NCBI RefSeq assembly: GCF_036417845.1 | Contig: NC_090020.1 | Coordinates: forward strand, 46,050,425 to 46,114,424 | Reading direction: 5' to 3' | Source: Apteryx mantelli | Taxonomy: Eukaryota; Chordata; Aves; Apterygiformes; Apterygidae | DNA length: 64,000 nucleotides | Part shown: positions 24,701 to 37,000 of the stretch, one piece after another | How the letters are laid out: each line of letters begins with the position of its first letter | Numbering within the stretch: the first letter of the stretch is position 1 | Position numbers and translations under genes: made by a program | Notes under the pieces: model-generated | Seen by the model: only the letters and a program-made list of their open reading frames with translations | Told to the model about the DNA's origin: nothing | Databases searched by the model: none

Positions 24701-27700
24701 ACTCTATAAAAAGGACTAATATATGCTTTTCTTCTCTCAAAAGGTAAAGTTGTATGTTTGAATGTTTAGTCATTATTTGCACATTTAAAAATATATATAT
24801 ATTGCTGCATGAAGAACAGAATTGACATAGGTGTCATATGCTGCATCCTGTGACTCTGCTTGCTCCTATTTCCAACCCAGAGAAAAATTCACTTTGCTGG
24901 TTGTTGCAGCATGGGCCTCCACCACACGTTTTTTGCTCTGAAGAAATGCCCAGCTCTTATGATGCTGGCATGGAATAAGGAGGTCTGTGAGAAGTCTTAT
25001 ACGGCTGTTAGAACCACGTTTGCTCTGAGGTGGTGGGATTGTGGTTGCTCCCCAGCATAGGCTGATGGGATGAGGAACACGTCTGTTACTGAATGATCTA
25101 ATGCTAAATTGAAGGAGCTGAGTACAGGCTGATTCAGCTGGGGAGGGACCATTCCCAGAAAATCCATGTGCAGATGCTCAGGAAATGCGGTGTGCTTTTG
25201 GCAAGTGAGAAGTCTGTAACTCGCTAACCATTACATGAAGTTCTGCATCTCTGCAGAGCTGGACCCCATTAAATCCTACATTTTGAAATAGGTACCTTCA
25301 GTGTTCTTGCTTTATACAGTATTAATAACTTAATGCATATTCTCTTTTCTGTTTTGAATCATTGTATGTATATAAACTTTATTACCAGAACTTTAAAGGC
25401 AGAATATTGGAACAAATTTGACGATCAACTTAGGAGTATTATTTATATTAAAATCTGCATTAGGAAATCATAAGTGGACTGTAAGATAGGGAAAACTAAA
25501 ATGAGGGATGTGAATCTCTGAGCTAACCTTACAGCATATTCGAATAGCCTTTAAAAAAAAGTTAAAAAAAAATACTAAAATGGTAGTGATTCAGCTTTAG
25601 CTGGTGACATACAGGATGCATTGGATTGCATATATCCTAGACAGTACTGGCTGTCTCATCTATTAAAATATCAGAATTTCTTTTTTAACAGGTATTGTTT
25701 CTGTTGAAAAGTAATCCTTTGAAATGGCCCAAGGACAATGAATATTCTCATTTCCTTCACCTTCCCTAGTTCTCAAAATTGTAAGAGGAAAAATATATTC
25801 CTGCTTCAAATTAAAATATTTCCATGTAATCTTTGTCCTTCATCTTCTTTATTCATATAAAACTTGAAGTGTATAGTGTGCAGTTTTTCAAAAGTACTGA
25901 TAGATCATTAAACAGCAAGTTCTATTGGCATGTGCTTGTAATATTACACAGGAAGAAGAGAAATTTTTCCTTAAAGTGAATTTGAAAGTGGGGAGATGAG
26001 AACATTGATGCACACTGACTTATTGGGTTTATGAAATTAAAAATTCTGAGCTGCAGGCGTCCTGGATTGCTGTGTTATTAGTAAGATGTGCTCTATCAAG
26101 CAAACTTTCTGTTTGCTTATCCATTACATTTTCCTGAAACTTTTTGAAGGGACATAGCTGGTTGACTCTACTTTGATTTCGGTAGGTGTCTTCTGTCACT
26201 GCTAGTATTGAATGAACCTTCTAAGCGTATTACCAAAGGTAGCGATTGGTAAGTCTGTCCTTCTTCTGGAGATTCTGCTAGCATTGCTGTTGTTTTAAAG
26301 CTGCCCCCAGTTTATTTACTGCTCTTTTCTACATGGTGATGGAGCTGAAAAAACAAATTCTTTCTGAAAACCCTTTTGCTATTCTTTTTTTTTTTTTTTG
26401 GACTAGTTAAGTTGTTTTTCAGTAGGTCTTCTGTGTATCTTTGTATGGTTTAAAAAAAATGGTGTTGTATATAGCTTAGAGGTTTTCAGGGCTGTTGCTT
26501 ACAAAGTTTTGTTTGTCCAGGAGGGAAGACCAAAATTTGCCATGATTGTCAAGCGCTTCTTGGAGTCACTGCTATTATTTTCTTTTTGCAGGGTGCTGGG
26601 AGAAAGAGGTGTGTATAGTTGGTCTTGGCTTGTACTCCTGAGATGTTTCATGTACTCTGCTAATGTGGAGGGAGGAGAGCAAAACCTTTTTGCTAAGTAG
26701 GATGGGCATGGTTCTTTTTTAATAATGGATCTTGAATTAACTCTTTATTATATACTTACCCTGTAAAAAATTTATGAGTAGTAAAAAATGAATTTATCCT
26801 AGTCATATTGAGAGCAATGTTCACAGAAAAGTAGCAAATCACATGTGTTTTCTTGTAATTTTTTTTTTTTTGGTTTTTAGTTTCTTTTCTCCCCTTGAAG
26901 TGGTATTTGAATTCACACTGCATTGCCTTGTCCAAATTGCAGCTCGGAATGCAGTGATGGAGAATGGTCTGCATCTCTTCCTGCGTATTTTGCTGCTACA
27001 GATAAAGACCAGTCCTCAAGCGATGAGAGCTGGGAGACTCTCCCAGGCAGGGAGGAACATGAGCCTGAAGTGCAGAGCAACAGCAGTGGCCTAGAAGAGG
27101 AGAACACAGACTTCTGTTTCCAAGGAGGGTATGGTTTTATTTCATTCAATTACTTCCTATTAAGTAGTAACATCAGCAGTAGCATGGTGTCAGCACAATA
27201 CTATAGAGAATAATACCACTTCTAAAAATAGTTATTATACCAGCAATAATCATTCGCCTACATCAGAACAATCACACTAGTTTCCTATATTTAGAATAGG
27301 AAAAAAATGTTATGTCATGCAAATATTGCTGACTATTCTAGGACAGAAGTAGAACTACTAGGAGAGTGTTGGCATTCTAATAATAAGAAAAAGCAGCAGG
27401 TTAATAGGCTGGGTATACTTTTAAAAGCAAGATTAGGTATGGTATTGTTTACATACAGGCTAATTGTAAAGAGCTGTCCTTTTTTAAACCACAGACATAC
27501 ACTAATCATCTTCTGATACTGCTTTGTACTCTGTGCAAAGCTATTGTTTTTCTCTTTGCTTCATTGCTCCTCATATTCCAGTGAATGGAACTGCTGCTCT
27601 TTATTTAGGTATTTCTGCAGCTCTATCAGTGAGTATAGTAAACTTGAAGGAGTTCCTTGCTGAAAGCTTTTTTTCCCAGTTTTTCGTTGTTTTAATTTTT

Positions 27701-30700
27701 TTTTAATTTCATTTCATTTTTCCAGTTGTTCATTGTTTTAATTTAAAAAAAGCTTCTGCCTTTGTTGCAAAGCAAGATTTGTAAATAGAAGCAGCTAAGG
27801 ATAAGTTAAAGTGTTTTTTTTCTGAACATCTATTATCGAACTTGTGTTCTTAGTTGGGGGCTTTATTTAGCAATAAGTCATGCCTATATGTTCTCTTCTT
27901 TCGTCCTAAGGCAGACAGTAGCTAACACCAAGCAGTCCAAATCTGTGTCGTTACCTTATTCGTATCACTGGCTCCTTGAGTTTTGAAGAATTAGCACGGC
28001 TTTATGAAAACATTATAAAAACTCATCTGCTTCAGAACAACAGCAGGAGAGCTGTCCGCTCTTAAGCATTCTTTGATTTGAACAGGCTGCAAATATACCT
28101 ATCTCTGACATGGTTCCTGTTTATTTGCCCTCCATTACGGAAAGTGGGTCTCAGCCCTGTGGTTCGAAGCATCCAGGTGACTTGTGCTGCTCTAGAAAAT
28201 CCAGGAATGAAAAGAATCCTTTTTTCTCATGTGTGCAGCCTTTTTTAGTAATCATATCTCTTTGCATTGAGGCCAGGTTTCCCTTTGGAAGGGGAGCCTT
28301 TCTTTTTAACAGCTTCAGGAACTTGTAGATGAGTAAGATAATCTTTATTACCAACGTTTCCAGCCCTGGCAGACATGCTAAGGGAAATGCAAAGAAAGCT
28401 GTTTACTGTACTGCTGGTCCTGAGCATTAGACAAACACTTTTGCGACAGAATCATGGGTATTGCAAGATTCTGGATGGGTCTGGATGGGTCAGCTGATGC
28501 AACTACAAATGTCTTGTTTTTTACAGCAGATGCTGAGTTGAGAATCTAAACATACAGCTTCACCCCTTGTTGTAATATGTATAGCTTCTGTTCTTTGCAT
28601 GTATCTGTAAATTCTTCCAAATTTTTAGTTTCAGCTTTTCATTTATTTATCTGAAGGGAACAGACATCTTTGGAGGAAGGAGAGGTTCCTTGGTTACAGT
28701 ACCATGAGGAAATAGAAAGTAGCAGTGATGAGGAGGATGATCCAGTTAGTCATTTTGTGCATCCTGGCTTCTTTATGTTGGATGGGAACAACAACCTTGA
28801 GGATGACTCCAGCATGAGTGAGGACCTGGATGTGGAGTGGAGGTATGCCTGTGATGGTTTCCTGTTTTAGTTTCAGAGGGCTGAGTTATTTATCGTTTTG
28901 CTTTTTATGTTACATAATGGAATATGCATGTTCGTCAGTATGCACTTGCTTCAAGAGCTGGTAATCCTGCATTTTAAGGTTTAACTTAAAGTGCTGTGTC
29001 TCTCCTAACGGGAGAAAAAGGACGTAGATTCACTAAATCAGCTGTGATCAGAGGAGATTCTGGTATACTGAATGGTTACTTCAGAGATGTTAGGTGTATT
29101 TTTCAATTCATTTTCAGGCTGCTAAATATAGTAGAAGTATAATAAAAGTATAGCAACATGAATGTAATCAGAATTTAAGTTGGTGTTATTTTGTAACTTT
29201 TCCTCCATTGCAAATGTTGCAAGTTAGACCATATAAAACCCATTTTATCTCTCTTTGTAATGCCAAGTGGAAACCTAATATTACCATAATTTTGAATATT
29301 TCACTTGATTTTCTGTTATTAATTATCGAAGAATATTGTAATATAATTATTAAAAAATTCCTGCAAGTAGCTGGAGGATTGCAGAGCCACTTGCACAGCA
29401 TTATTGAGCCTAATCCTAGAATAGTATAGTGTGTTTATTTTAAAGTGAATGTTAAAGTGAGCTTGAGAGAATGCTTTCCAGTGAGAGACTTAAATCTTAT
29501 GCTTATTAAAAAATAATTAAATTACAGTGTAGAAGTACCTCAATGAGGAGAATATTCCAGTCTCTCTGGTATATTTACAAAGAGCATAACAGGGAGTAAT
29601 GCATGGAAGCTTAAGCTGGAAGAAAGGTACATGTTCTTGTAGTGCAAGGCAATTAACTATTGCAACAAGCTACCAAGGAAATTAGCAGGGTATGGACAAA
29701 TGCTGGCCTTCAGTTCTGGAGGCAAGGCTCAGCAAGCTTCCTTAAGTGATCAGAATAGAAGGGAAGAAACTTCTCTAACAGGCTGTTAAGTTTTGTCTGT
29801 TCAGCATATACAGATACGTACATGATTTTGCTTGTGCCCGTTTTAAGATTTGATCTCTGAATGTTGAAGACAGGATTTGCAGCTTCTGCTAAGCTAAGAG
29901 CTGTAAACCATAATTAAAATCTGAAGATAATTTTAGAAGTAGCTTAGTAACATGTATGTGAAACTTATTGGCTGAACTCCTGTAACTGCATGCACCTTTA
30001 TTCTGAAGCAGTTAACAGTAAAAACTCATTGTGAGTATATCACCTCTAAGAGTACACGTACAACTGGTGGTGTTAGATGATACACAATAATTAATGTACC
30101 CAGCCCTTGTGTTGCTACTGTTAACTTTGAAATGAAGACTGTGTTACCTAATTCATGTTTTTCAGACTACTTGATGAATTTGGGGATGGCCTAGGAGTCG
30201 CTCAAGCCATTTCATATGTGGACCCTCAATTTCTCACGTATATGGCATTAGAGGAACGCTTAGCACAAGCTATGGAGGTATTAAAATATAGTAATTGACT
30301 TCTGTGTAAAATAAAACCAAAGCACACTAAGATTTATTTTTTTTTAATAACGAAATATTCAAGTCATTGTGAACTTCAGATTGACTCTTTTTTAATTTAG
30401 CAGGTAATCTTTTATATGTTAACCTTAAATACATAAGAGCTTAGGTCTTATTCCAGTCAGCTTTGCAACAGTATGTAAGAATGGTCTACATATTCTCAGT
30501 GGTATTATATCAATGGTATTGTGCCATAGGCTTTCATTACTGAATCCTTCTTCAGGAGTTGACTGAGAATCAGAAAAAATTGACTTTGCCATTTCAGCTT
30601 GAACTTTCAGGTTTGCAAACTTGAAAATAAATGTTAAAATTCTTTTAAATGATGTAGTGCAAGATGTCATGGATCAGCACTAATGTTTTTAGAATACAAT

Positions 30701-31037
30701 ATTTATTTTCTCTTAAAAAGAGAGGAGATATTCATTTCTACCAGTATAAACACATGCCATTTAATGTTGCTAAATTCCCTGCATAACAAAAGAATGTTCA
30801 TTTGTACCTGGATCTGTGTCCAGAGATTATCCCAACTTCTTTTTGTAAAAATGTAAATAGAACAGAAGTTTCATCTTTTTATTCCGTGATACAAGACTGG
30901 TTTGGATTTGATTGTCTTGACCTTCTGCCTCTCCCTCTCTCTTTTTTTTTTTTTAAGCATTCCCTTTTAACTTAGCCTTGTTCTGATATACCTCATTTTA
31001 TCTGTCAGCTTTTGTTATTAAGAACTACCACAGGTTT

Positions 31038-31088
<51 letters not shown>

Positions 31089-34000
31089 AATTGCCTGGTG
31101 TTGGCCACTGTCAGACTGAATATGGAGCTAGGTGAAACTCAGTTTGATGAAACTTGACAGTTATTGCATTGCCAGAAACTTCCCCTGCAGAGTATTTACC
31201 AAAATAAGAGTTAAATGGTGTGTAGGCATATAATATGGTGTTGCAACAGTTACCTTATACTGAGTGTTTCATATATGACATAAGTTGAGGGGCAGCACTG
31301 CTTGACTACTAGCTCTTAGTTAAAGGGGTGAGCAGAGCAGACTGTGTCCTAGTGTGCTTGCAGGCACAATACTAAGGACATCTTAAAGATTTTTTCTAAA
31401 GCAGTGAAACAGTCATAGATCTTTTTTGTTTTTCTCATGGCTATCTGGGAGGTTAATGATTTGAAGGAAAATCGTGAATAAACTTTATGGGGGATTTCCA
31501 AGGGGGAAAGGGACCAAAGGGTCCCCTAAAGTTGGTAGTGACTCAGTTTCCAGCTCTCCTAGTTCTTCCAGGGTATACAGGAAGTCAGCATTATTTAAGA
31601 GCAAGTCCCAAGGGTCTTTTCCAGCTATGTAAGATCTTATCATTGCTCATCTGGAGACACTTCAGAACTGTGTGGAAGAGATCTATTGATACCCTATTAC
31701 AGAAACAGTATTTTGAAGTTGTATAGGGAAATTCCATGTCCTTTTCATAGCTACAGTTTCTCTCACCCTATCAGAAGGGACAGAACTACAGAAGCAGTTG
31801 ACCTTCTCCTTAGGACCAGAACATGAGGTTCTGTGTAGAGAGAGGAATCTAATCCCATCTTTTCTTTTTTAATCTATATATTAACACACGAACAGGAGAC
31901 TGAGGGTGTTAAGGCTCTGAGTTTTTCTTTCTCACTACTGTGTAACAAAACTCTAGTTATTCTGTCAGATGAAATGTGTGGACTCCTGTCAATTTGACCT
32001 GTAGAAGCAGTCCTAGGTGACTATACGCATGGCTGACAGAGAAGCCGCTGTAATTACATTAGTGTCACCAGGAACTGAGTGTCATTGAACCACTTAGAAA
32101 GCAGATAGAGGGCTACAAAGGTGTTAGTTATTCTCTGAGTATAGTACAGGTTACATCCAGTCACTATGGATATCAGACAAGAGGGAAAGCCAATTCTCTT
32201 AACCAGTATTAGTGCTTGAAATTTGCACTTGGATGTCTGAAACTTTATGGTGGGCAAGGAAGTCTGGCATAATTGGAATTAGTCAGCAGTAGAGAGCTTC
32301 TTCATAAGCAGTTTCAAAACCTGCTAGTTCTTAAGGGGAGATCCAGCAATGTCTTGCTTCCACAGAAACTTCCTGAGTTCTGCAGTTTGATCCAGAGGTA
32401 CTTCGTTCCCATCTCTTTCTTTCTGAAAGAGCATTGATGCTATCTGTCTGTTAATTTCTATATTGTTAACAGTAAATAAATATCCAGTAAGACATTCCAA
32501 AACATCAGTGCTGCCAGTAACAGCTAGATGTCAAATATGATAGCTGATTTATACATTTGCTCCCTGCTCCTCTAGAACATAGCCATATAAGGTATCATTT
32601 TAATTTGTATTTATCAGTGCTGTGCTCTTTGTCAATTTGATTGAGCTGAATTAAAGTCCTTTCTATTAAGGGTTATTACCTACTGTCTTGTTGTCCAAAA
32701 GATTGGGTTTTGTTAAGTTTACTCACCAAATGCATCAAGAGAAAGTTATTCTCTGGTGCTTGTTGGATATTATATGTTCCTATGCTTTACCTTTTAGGTA
32801 TACTGATGTCCATTTTAGTTTGCCTGTGTGTTATGATTTGTCGTGCAGTTGTTATATTTATGGGCCATCCTCGGACTATACCTTCTTTTACTAAATCCTT
32901 CTCCCCTGAATGTCCTCGCTGTATACGTAGCCATTCTCCTATTCGGTCCCACTCTACTCCGTTCACTGTCACTCCTCTTACCTTCGACAACTTGTCAACT
33001 ATCCCATTCCATTTAGCTGTCAGACTTCCGTCTGGATTGTGGGCTTTCACCCACCCTATCGCAATAGACCGTTTCCTTCCTTCCTTCAGCAACTCTTCCC
33101 AGTCTGCTTGCTACCATACCGGGCACTTATTTATTTGCCACTTATTACACTCCCAGAATCCTATCCAATCTGTGGCCCCCTTGAATACTGCATGCGAATC
33201 GGTATACACAGCTGTTGCTCCATTTCTTATGGCAAGTCGGACAGCCTTGAGTTCTACCTGGGCACTGCCATTGCCTTCTTCTATTATCGTACGGCCTGTG
33301 CTTATTTCTAAGGCAACTATTTTATATTGCCACCCCGTGGCTGTTCTGTATGAGGAGGCATCAGTGAACCATACCCCATTTAAGTCGGACCTTTCAGTGA
33401 GTGGTTCAGCTACTGCAGTGGGAGATTTTGGGTAGCCCGGGGTTGTTTCTGGTACAAGGCTAGTTAGGGGTAATTGGTATTTGGTTATTTTTACTGGTCC
33501 CTCCTCTATTTCCAGGCTATCTTGGATTCCTGATAAATACACAAACCATTTATGAACTGTTTGTCTCTGGGCTATGCCTTCAGGGGGTGGTGTTCCTCGT
33601 TTCACAGCACTTAAAATGTGAAAGGGTCCCCTTAGGACTACTTTCTGTTGGGTCGCTATTTTTTTGGTGGCCTTTACAGCCCTTACCATGGCTAAGATTC
33701 CTTTTTCCCATTCACTATATCTTTGTTCTGCCTCTTTTGAAGGCAGTGGATTCAAATAAAATTGGCCGTTTAGGTTCATCGGTTGGTGATTGAAAGATGG
33801 CACAATAAGTTGCATGTGTGCTAAACCCCCATTCTACATCAAAAGGGTTACTAGGATGCACGGGACCTAGCCCTTGATATTGATTCATTGCTTGCATTAT
33901 TTGCATTAATGCCTGTTCGTGGGTGTTGTCCCATTCCATTTGCTATTCTTTCGCATAAGGTTATAAAGAGGTCTGGCGATTATCGAGAATCCTGGGACAT

Positions 34001-37000
34001 GCTTTTTCCAATATCCCAACGTACCCATAATCTGTTGCAATTCCTTTTTACAAGTTGGGTTTTTGAGTTTTTCTAAAGTCTTGAGCACCCTTTCAGGGAT
34101 TGCTTCTGCTCCTGCTATCCATTTGGCGCCTAGGAAGGTCGCTGTTTGGGCAGGTCCTTGACATTTCTCTTGAGGTATCTTTAGCCCTATCTCAGTCAGT
34201 TTTTCCCAAATTAAGTGGGCTTTTTGTCACACTGCCTCCTTGTCCAGCCACCCTATTAGTATATCATCTATGTATTGATAGACTTTTACTCCAGGGGTTG
34301 TACCGAGTGAATCTAAAACTTTTGCTAATGCATTGTGAGCGATGGTGGGGGAGTGTTTGTATCCCTGGGGCAGCCGAGTGAAGGTATATTGAATGCCGTC
34401 CCAGGTGAAAGCAAATTTGTCTTTATCCTCTTTTATTATCGGGACCATAAAGAACATGTCTTTTACATCTAGTGTGGCCATCCAGGGGTGAGCCGCAGTT
34501 CTAAGCTGGCTCACCAGTTCTGCTATATTGGGGACCGCAGCCACAAGAGGAGCGGTATTAGCATTTAGTTGGCAATAATCTACTGTTAATCGCCATTCTC
34601 CATTTGGTTTTTTGACAGGCCACACTGGAGAATTATAGGGGGAATGGGTACTCTCTATAATACCTTGCTTTTCTAGGTCTCTAATGACTTTACCTGTTCC
34701 AGATAATGCAGCAGATGCTAAAGGATATTGTTTAACATTAGTTATCTTACTAGGCGGCAGCGCAGGGGAGGTTTGCAAAAGCTTGATGTTAGCTGTTCCA
34801 AAGCTCCACTGGGTGCCGTTTGAGAGTACCCAATTTCTTCCTTGTAATACATCAACTCCTAAAATATTGTCATTCCCCTTTGGGTTTATTGCTACCTCAA
34901 GTCTGGTAAGACGTTTGTCTCCTGGGAGCCAGGCACAAAGTTTTGCTAAAGGACAAGATTCGGCAATTCCTATAACTCCCTTTATAAAAATTGATCTTTC
35001 AGACGGTTTAATATTTAATCTATTGGCCATGTGTTTGTTCAAAACACTTCTCTGTGCACAAGTATCAATTAAAAAAGAAACTTTGTGGTTTTTTATGTCC
35101 TACCGGAATCACAATCCAGGGCTCTAAACTTCCAGGCCACTGCGCTGTTGATAGTGCTCGGGTCTGTTGGCCTGATTTTTGACCCACACTACCTAGTTTT
35201 TTAGATTATGCAGCTCTTCTCATCCGAGTCCTCCACCACTATCTTTCTAATCTGAGCTGCTGTGGGGGGCCTTTTTGCTGTCAAACAGACGAGTTCTAAC
35301 TTATCTTGTAACTTCTGATTTCGCTCTTTCCCTAATTTCAGTTCTCTTTCAAGATCTACACACTCCTGCACCTTTTCTTGTAATTGTTCCTTACTTTTCC
35401 GATGGGTCCGATTGGCTTGTTGGGCTGCTAGTAAACAAGTCCCTAAGATGGCACACATACCACCTTTTCCTTTCCCATCTCTTTTGTTGCTTCTGATTTC
35501 CTCTATCCTACACACGACAAAGGCTTCATCTTCCCAGTTATCATTTGCCCAGTCAGTTCCAGGGCTTGAGGGTCCGCATCCATGTCTCCTCAATAACTCA
35601 CACAACGACATAATTCAAAACGTTTCTACCCAGTTACCCTAGCTTATGTATCTACTGAGCCTGTATCCTATCCCATCTCATCCTATCGCATCCTGCCTAT
35701 CCTATCGCATCCTGCCAACTACGCCAATTTACTGTCACGCTACGACGGTTTGATAGTAACGACTGAGACAGTAATATAATAAAAACTATGTTTACTTCCT
35801 CACTCAAGCTCTTAGATTAGTAACATCCATTAAAATAATGCGATTACTAATTTAGAAAGGATAGCCCGAAAGGATAGACTGAAATCGTCGATTATTGATT
35901 CAAGAGGATGGCGCGAAATCATCGATTACTGATTTAGAAAGGATAACCTGATACAATGCAATTGCTGATTTGGAAAGGATAACTTGATACAATGCGATTA
36001 TTGGTTTAGAGAGGATAAATAGTCAGTTACTGCGCTAGTAACTGAAAGCACTGCGTATCCCTACTGGAAAGCTTTCTTGGTTCACTCTCCTAGCGAGAGG
36101 TCTCTCAAATTTGAGGAGTCACTACTGACCAGCCTTTTGGTTCACTCTCTTAGCAAGAGGACTCTCAACCTCGAGGAGTTACCTTAACCCAGCATCCCAG
36201 GAAAAGGGGAGGGGGGGAAATACTCACGGTCCAGCCGGAGAGGATGGTCAGGTCACGTTCCCGTCCCTGCTCAAACTCTCCTGCCCGGTGACCCTTTTTT
36301 ATACCTGGCTGGGATTCTGGGCAAATGTCATCCATGCTGATTCATGCATAGTTGCATATTCGTAGAGCCGCTTCTCATTGGCCCTTTTTTGCTTTATTAT
36401 TCGTTTCCCGCCCCTTCCTGATATGCTAATTAGGAGGGGTGTGCGAGATAATATTAAAATAGGGTGTAATGAGCTGAAGGTTATCGTGGATCAGAGTTAA
36501 GTCCTGTGATCATGGTCTTTTGCTCCTTGCGAAACAGGGAGGTGGACTGCAATGTCTTCCCATTGCTTCCTCCTTCGCCTCGTTTGTCTCGCCACCATCT
36601 TCTTGTAGACAGCTTGACCCGACCATGCTCATTACTCAATCCTTAACTTCCCTAATTTTGTTGATTTGTGGGCTCATAATAATAATTTTGAGACGGTCTT
36701 TAGTACCCAAGTATCCTTTTTTATACGGCTGTGACTCTGGGCAAATACTGTTTTCGCTGACTTCTGCGAGTTTCATAACAACAGGGCTGTTTGTCTGTTC
36801 GGAAGGACCCTGCTAGCGAGGCAAGACCACAACACCTCCTCATCGCTTCCTCCCTCCCTGCAGGTCCATGCAGACTCCTTAGTTGGCAGACTTTTTCAGT
36901 CCAATCTCAAATGGAACAGATGGAGCACCCTTCATCAGTTTGAAGGTGACTACTGTAATTGCTCAGAAAATAAGAGCAAGGATTACCCAAAACTGTCCAA

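Larger units (their letters stand above)
32690..36865 (-). mobile_element. Decayed endogenous retrovirus, class III (ERVL-like), antisense in intron 6
   Basis: Read on the minus strand, the order is control region with TATA box (about 36.3 kb), repeat-rich leader, short gag-like frame, protease, reverse transcriptase, RNase H and the start of integrase. The RT has a YIDD catalytic motif and a domain pattern closest to class III (ERVL-like) elements. Integrase is lost after its first part, no env is recognised, and no second LTR is seen on the 3' side, so the copy is 3'-truncated. Breaks: a frameshift near an A-run before the protease (about 35.09 kb), in-frame stops at 34227-34229 and 33111-33113, frameshifts between about 33906-33940 and about 33740-33815, and a stop at 32787. 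The antisense orientation to PJA2 is the usual one for intronic ERVs. Both outer boundaries are approximate. Confidence 0.85.

Noticed and set aside
24840..25060. A 66-codon + strand frame in a slightly GC-richer part of intron 3
   Set aside because: Short, without convincing splice sites or similarity to known proteins; PJA2 exons 3 and 4 join perfectly without it.
31041..31088. T37 tract considered as the poly-A tail of an antisense retrocopy
   Set aside because: The sequence to its right contains no recognisable reversed coding sequence or retroelement, and it runs into a GT microsatellite.
32710..33435. A 241-codon + strand frame and overlapping + strand frames across the ERV
   Set aside because: They are shadows of the minus-strand RNase H and integrase remnants, which show catalytic motifs in the opposite reading.
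35837..36181. Repeat array considered as a CRISPR or as an origin-type iteron cluster
   Set aside because: The units are diverged and contiguous without unique spacers, and the context is a retroviral leader in a vertebrate intron.
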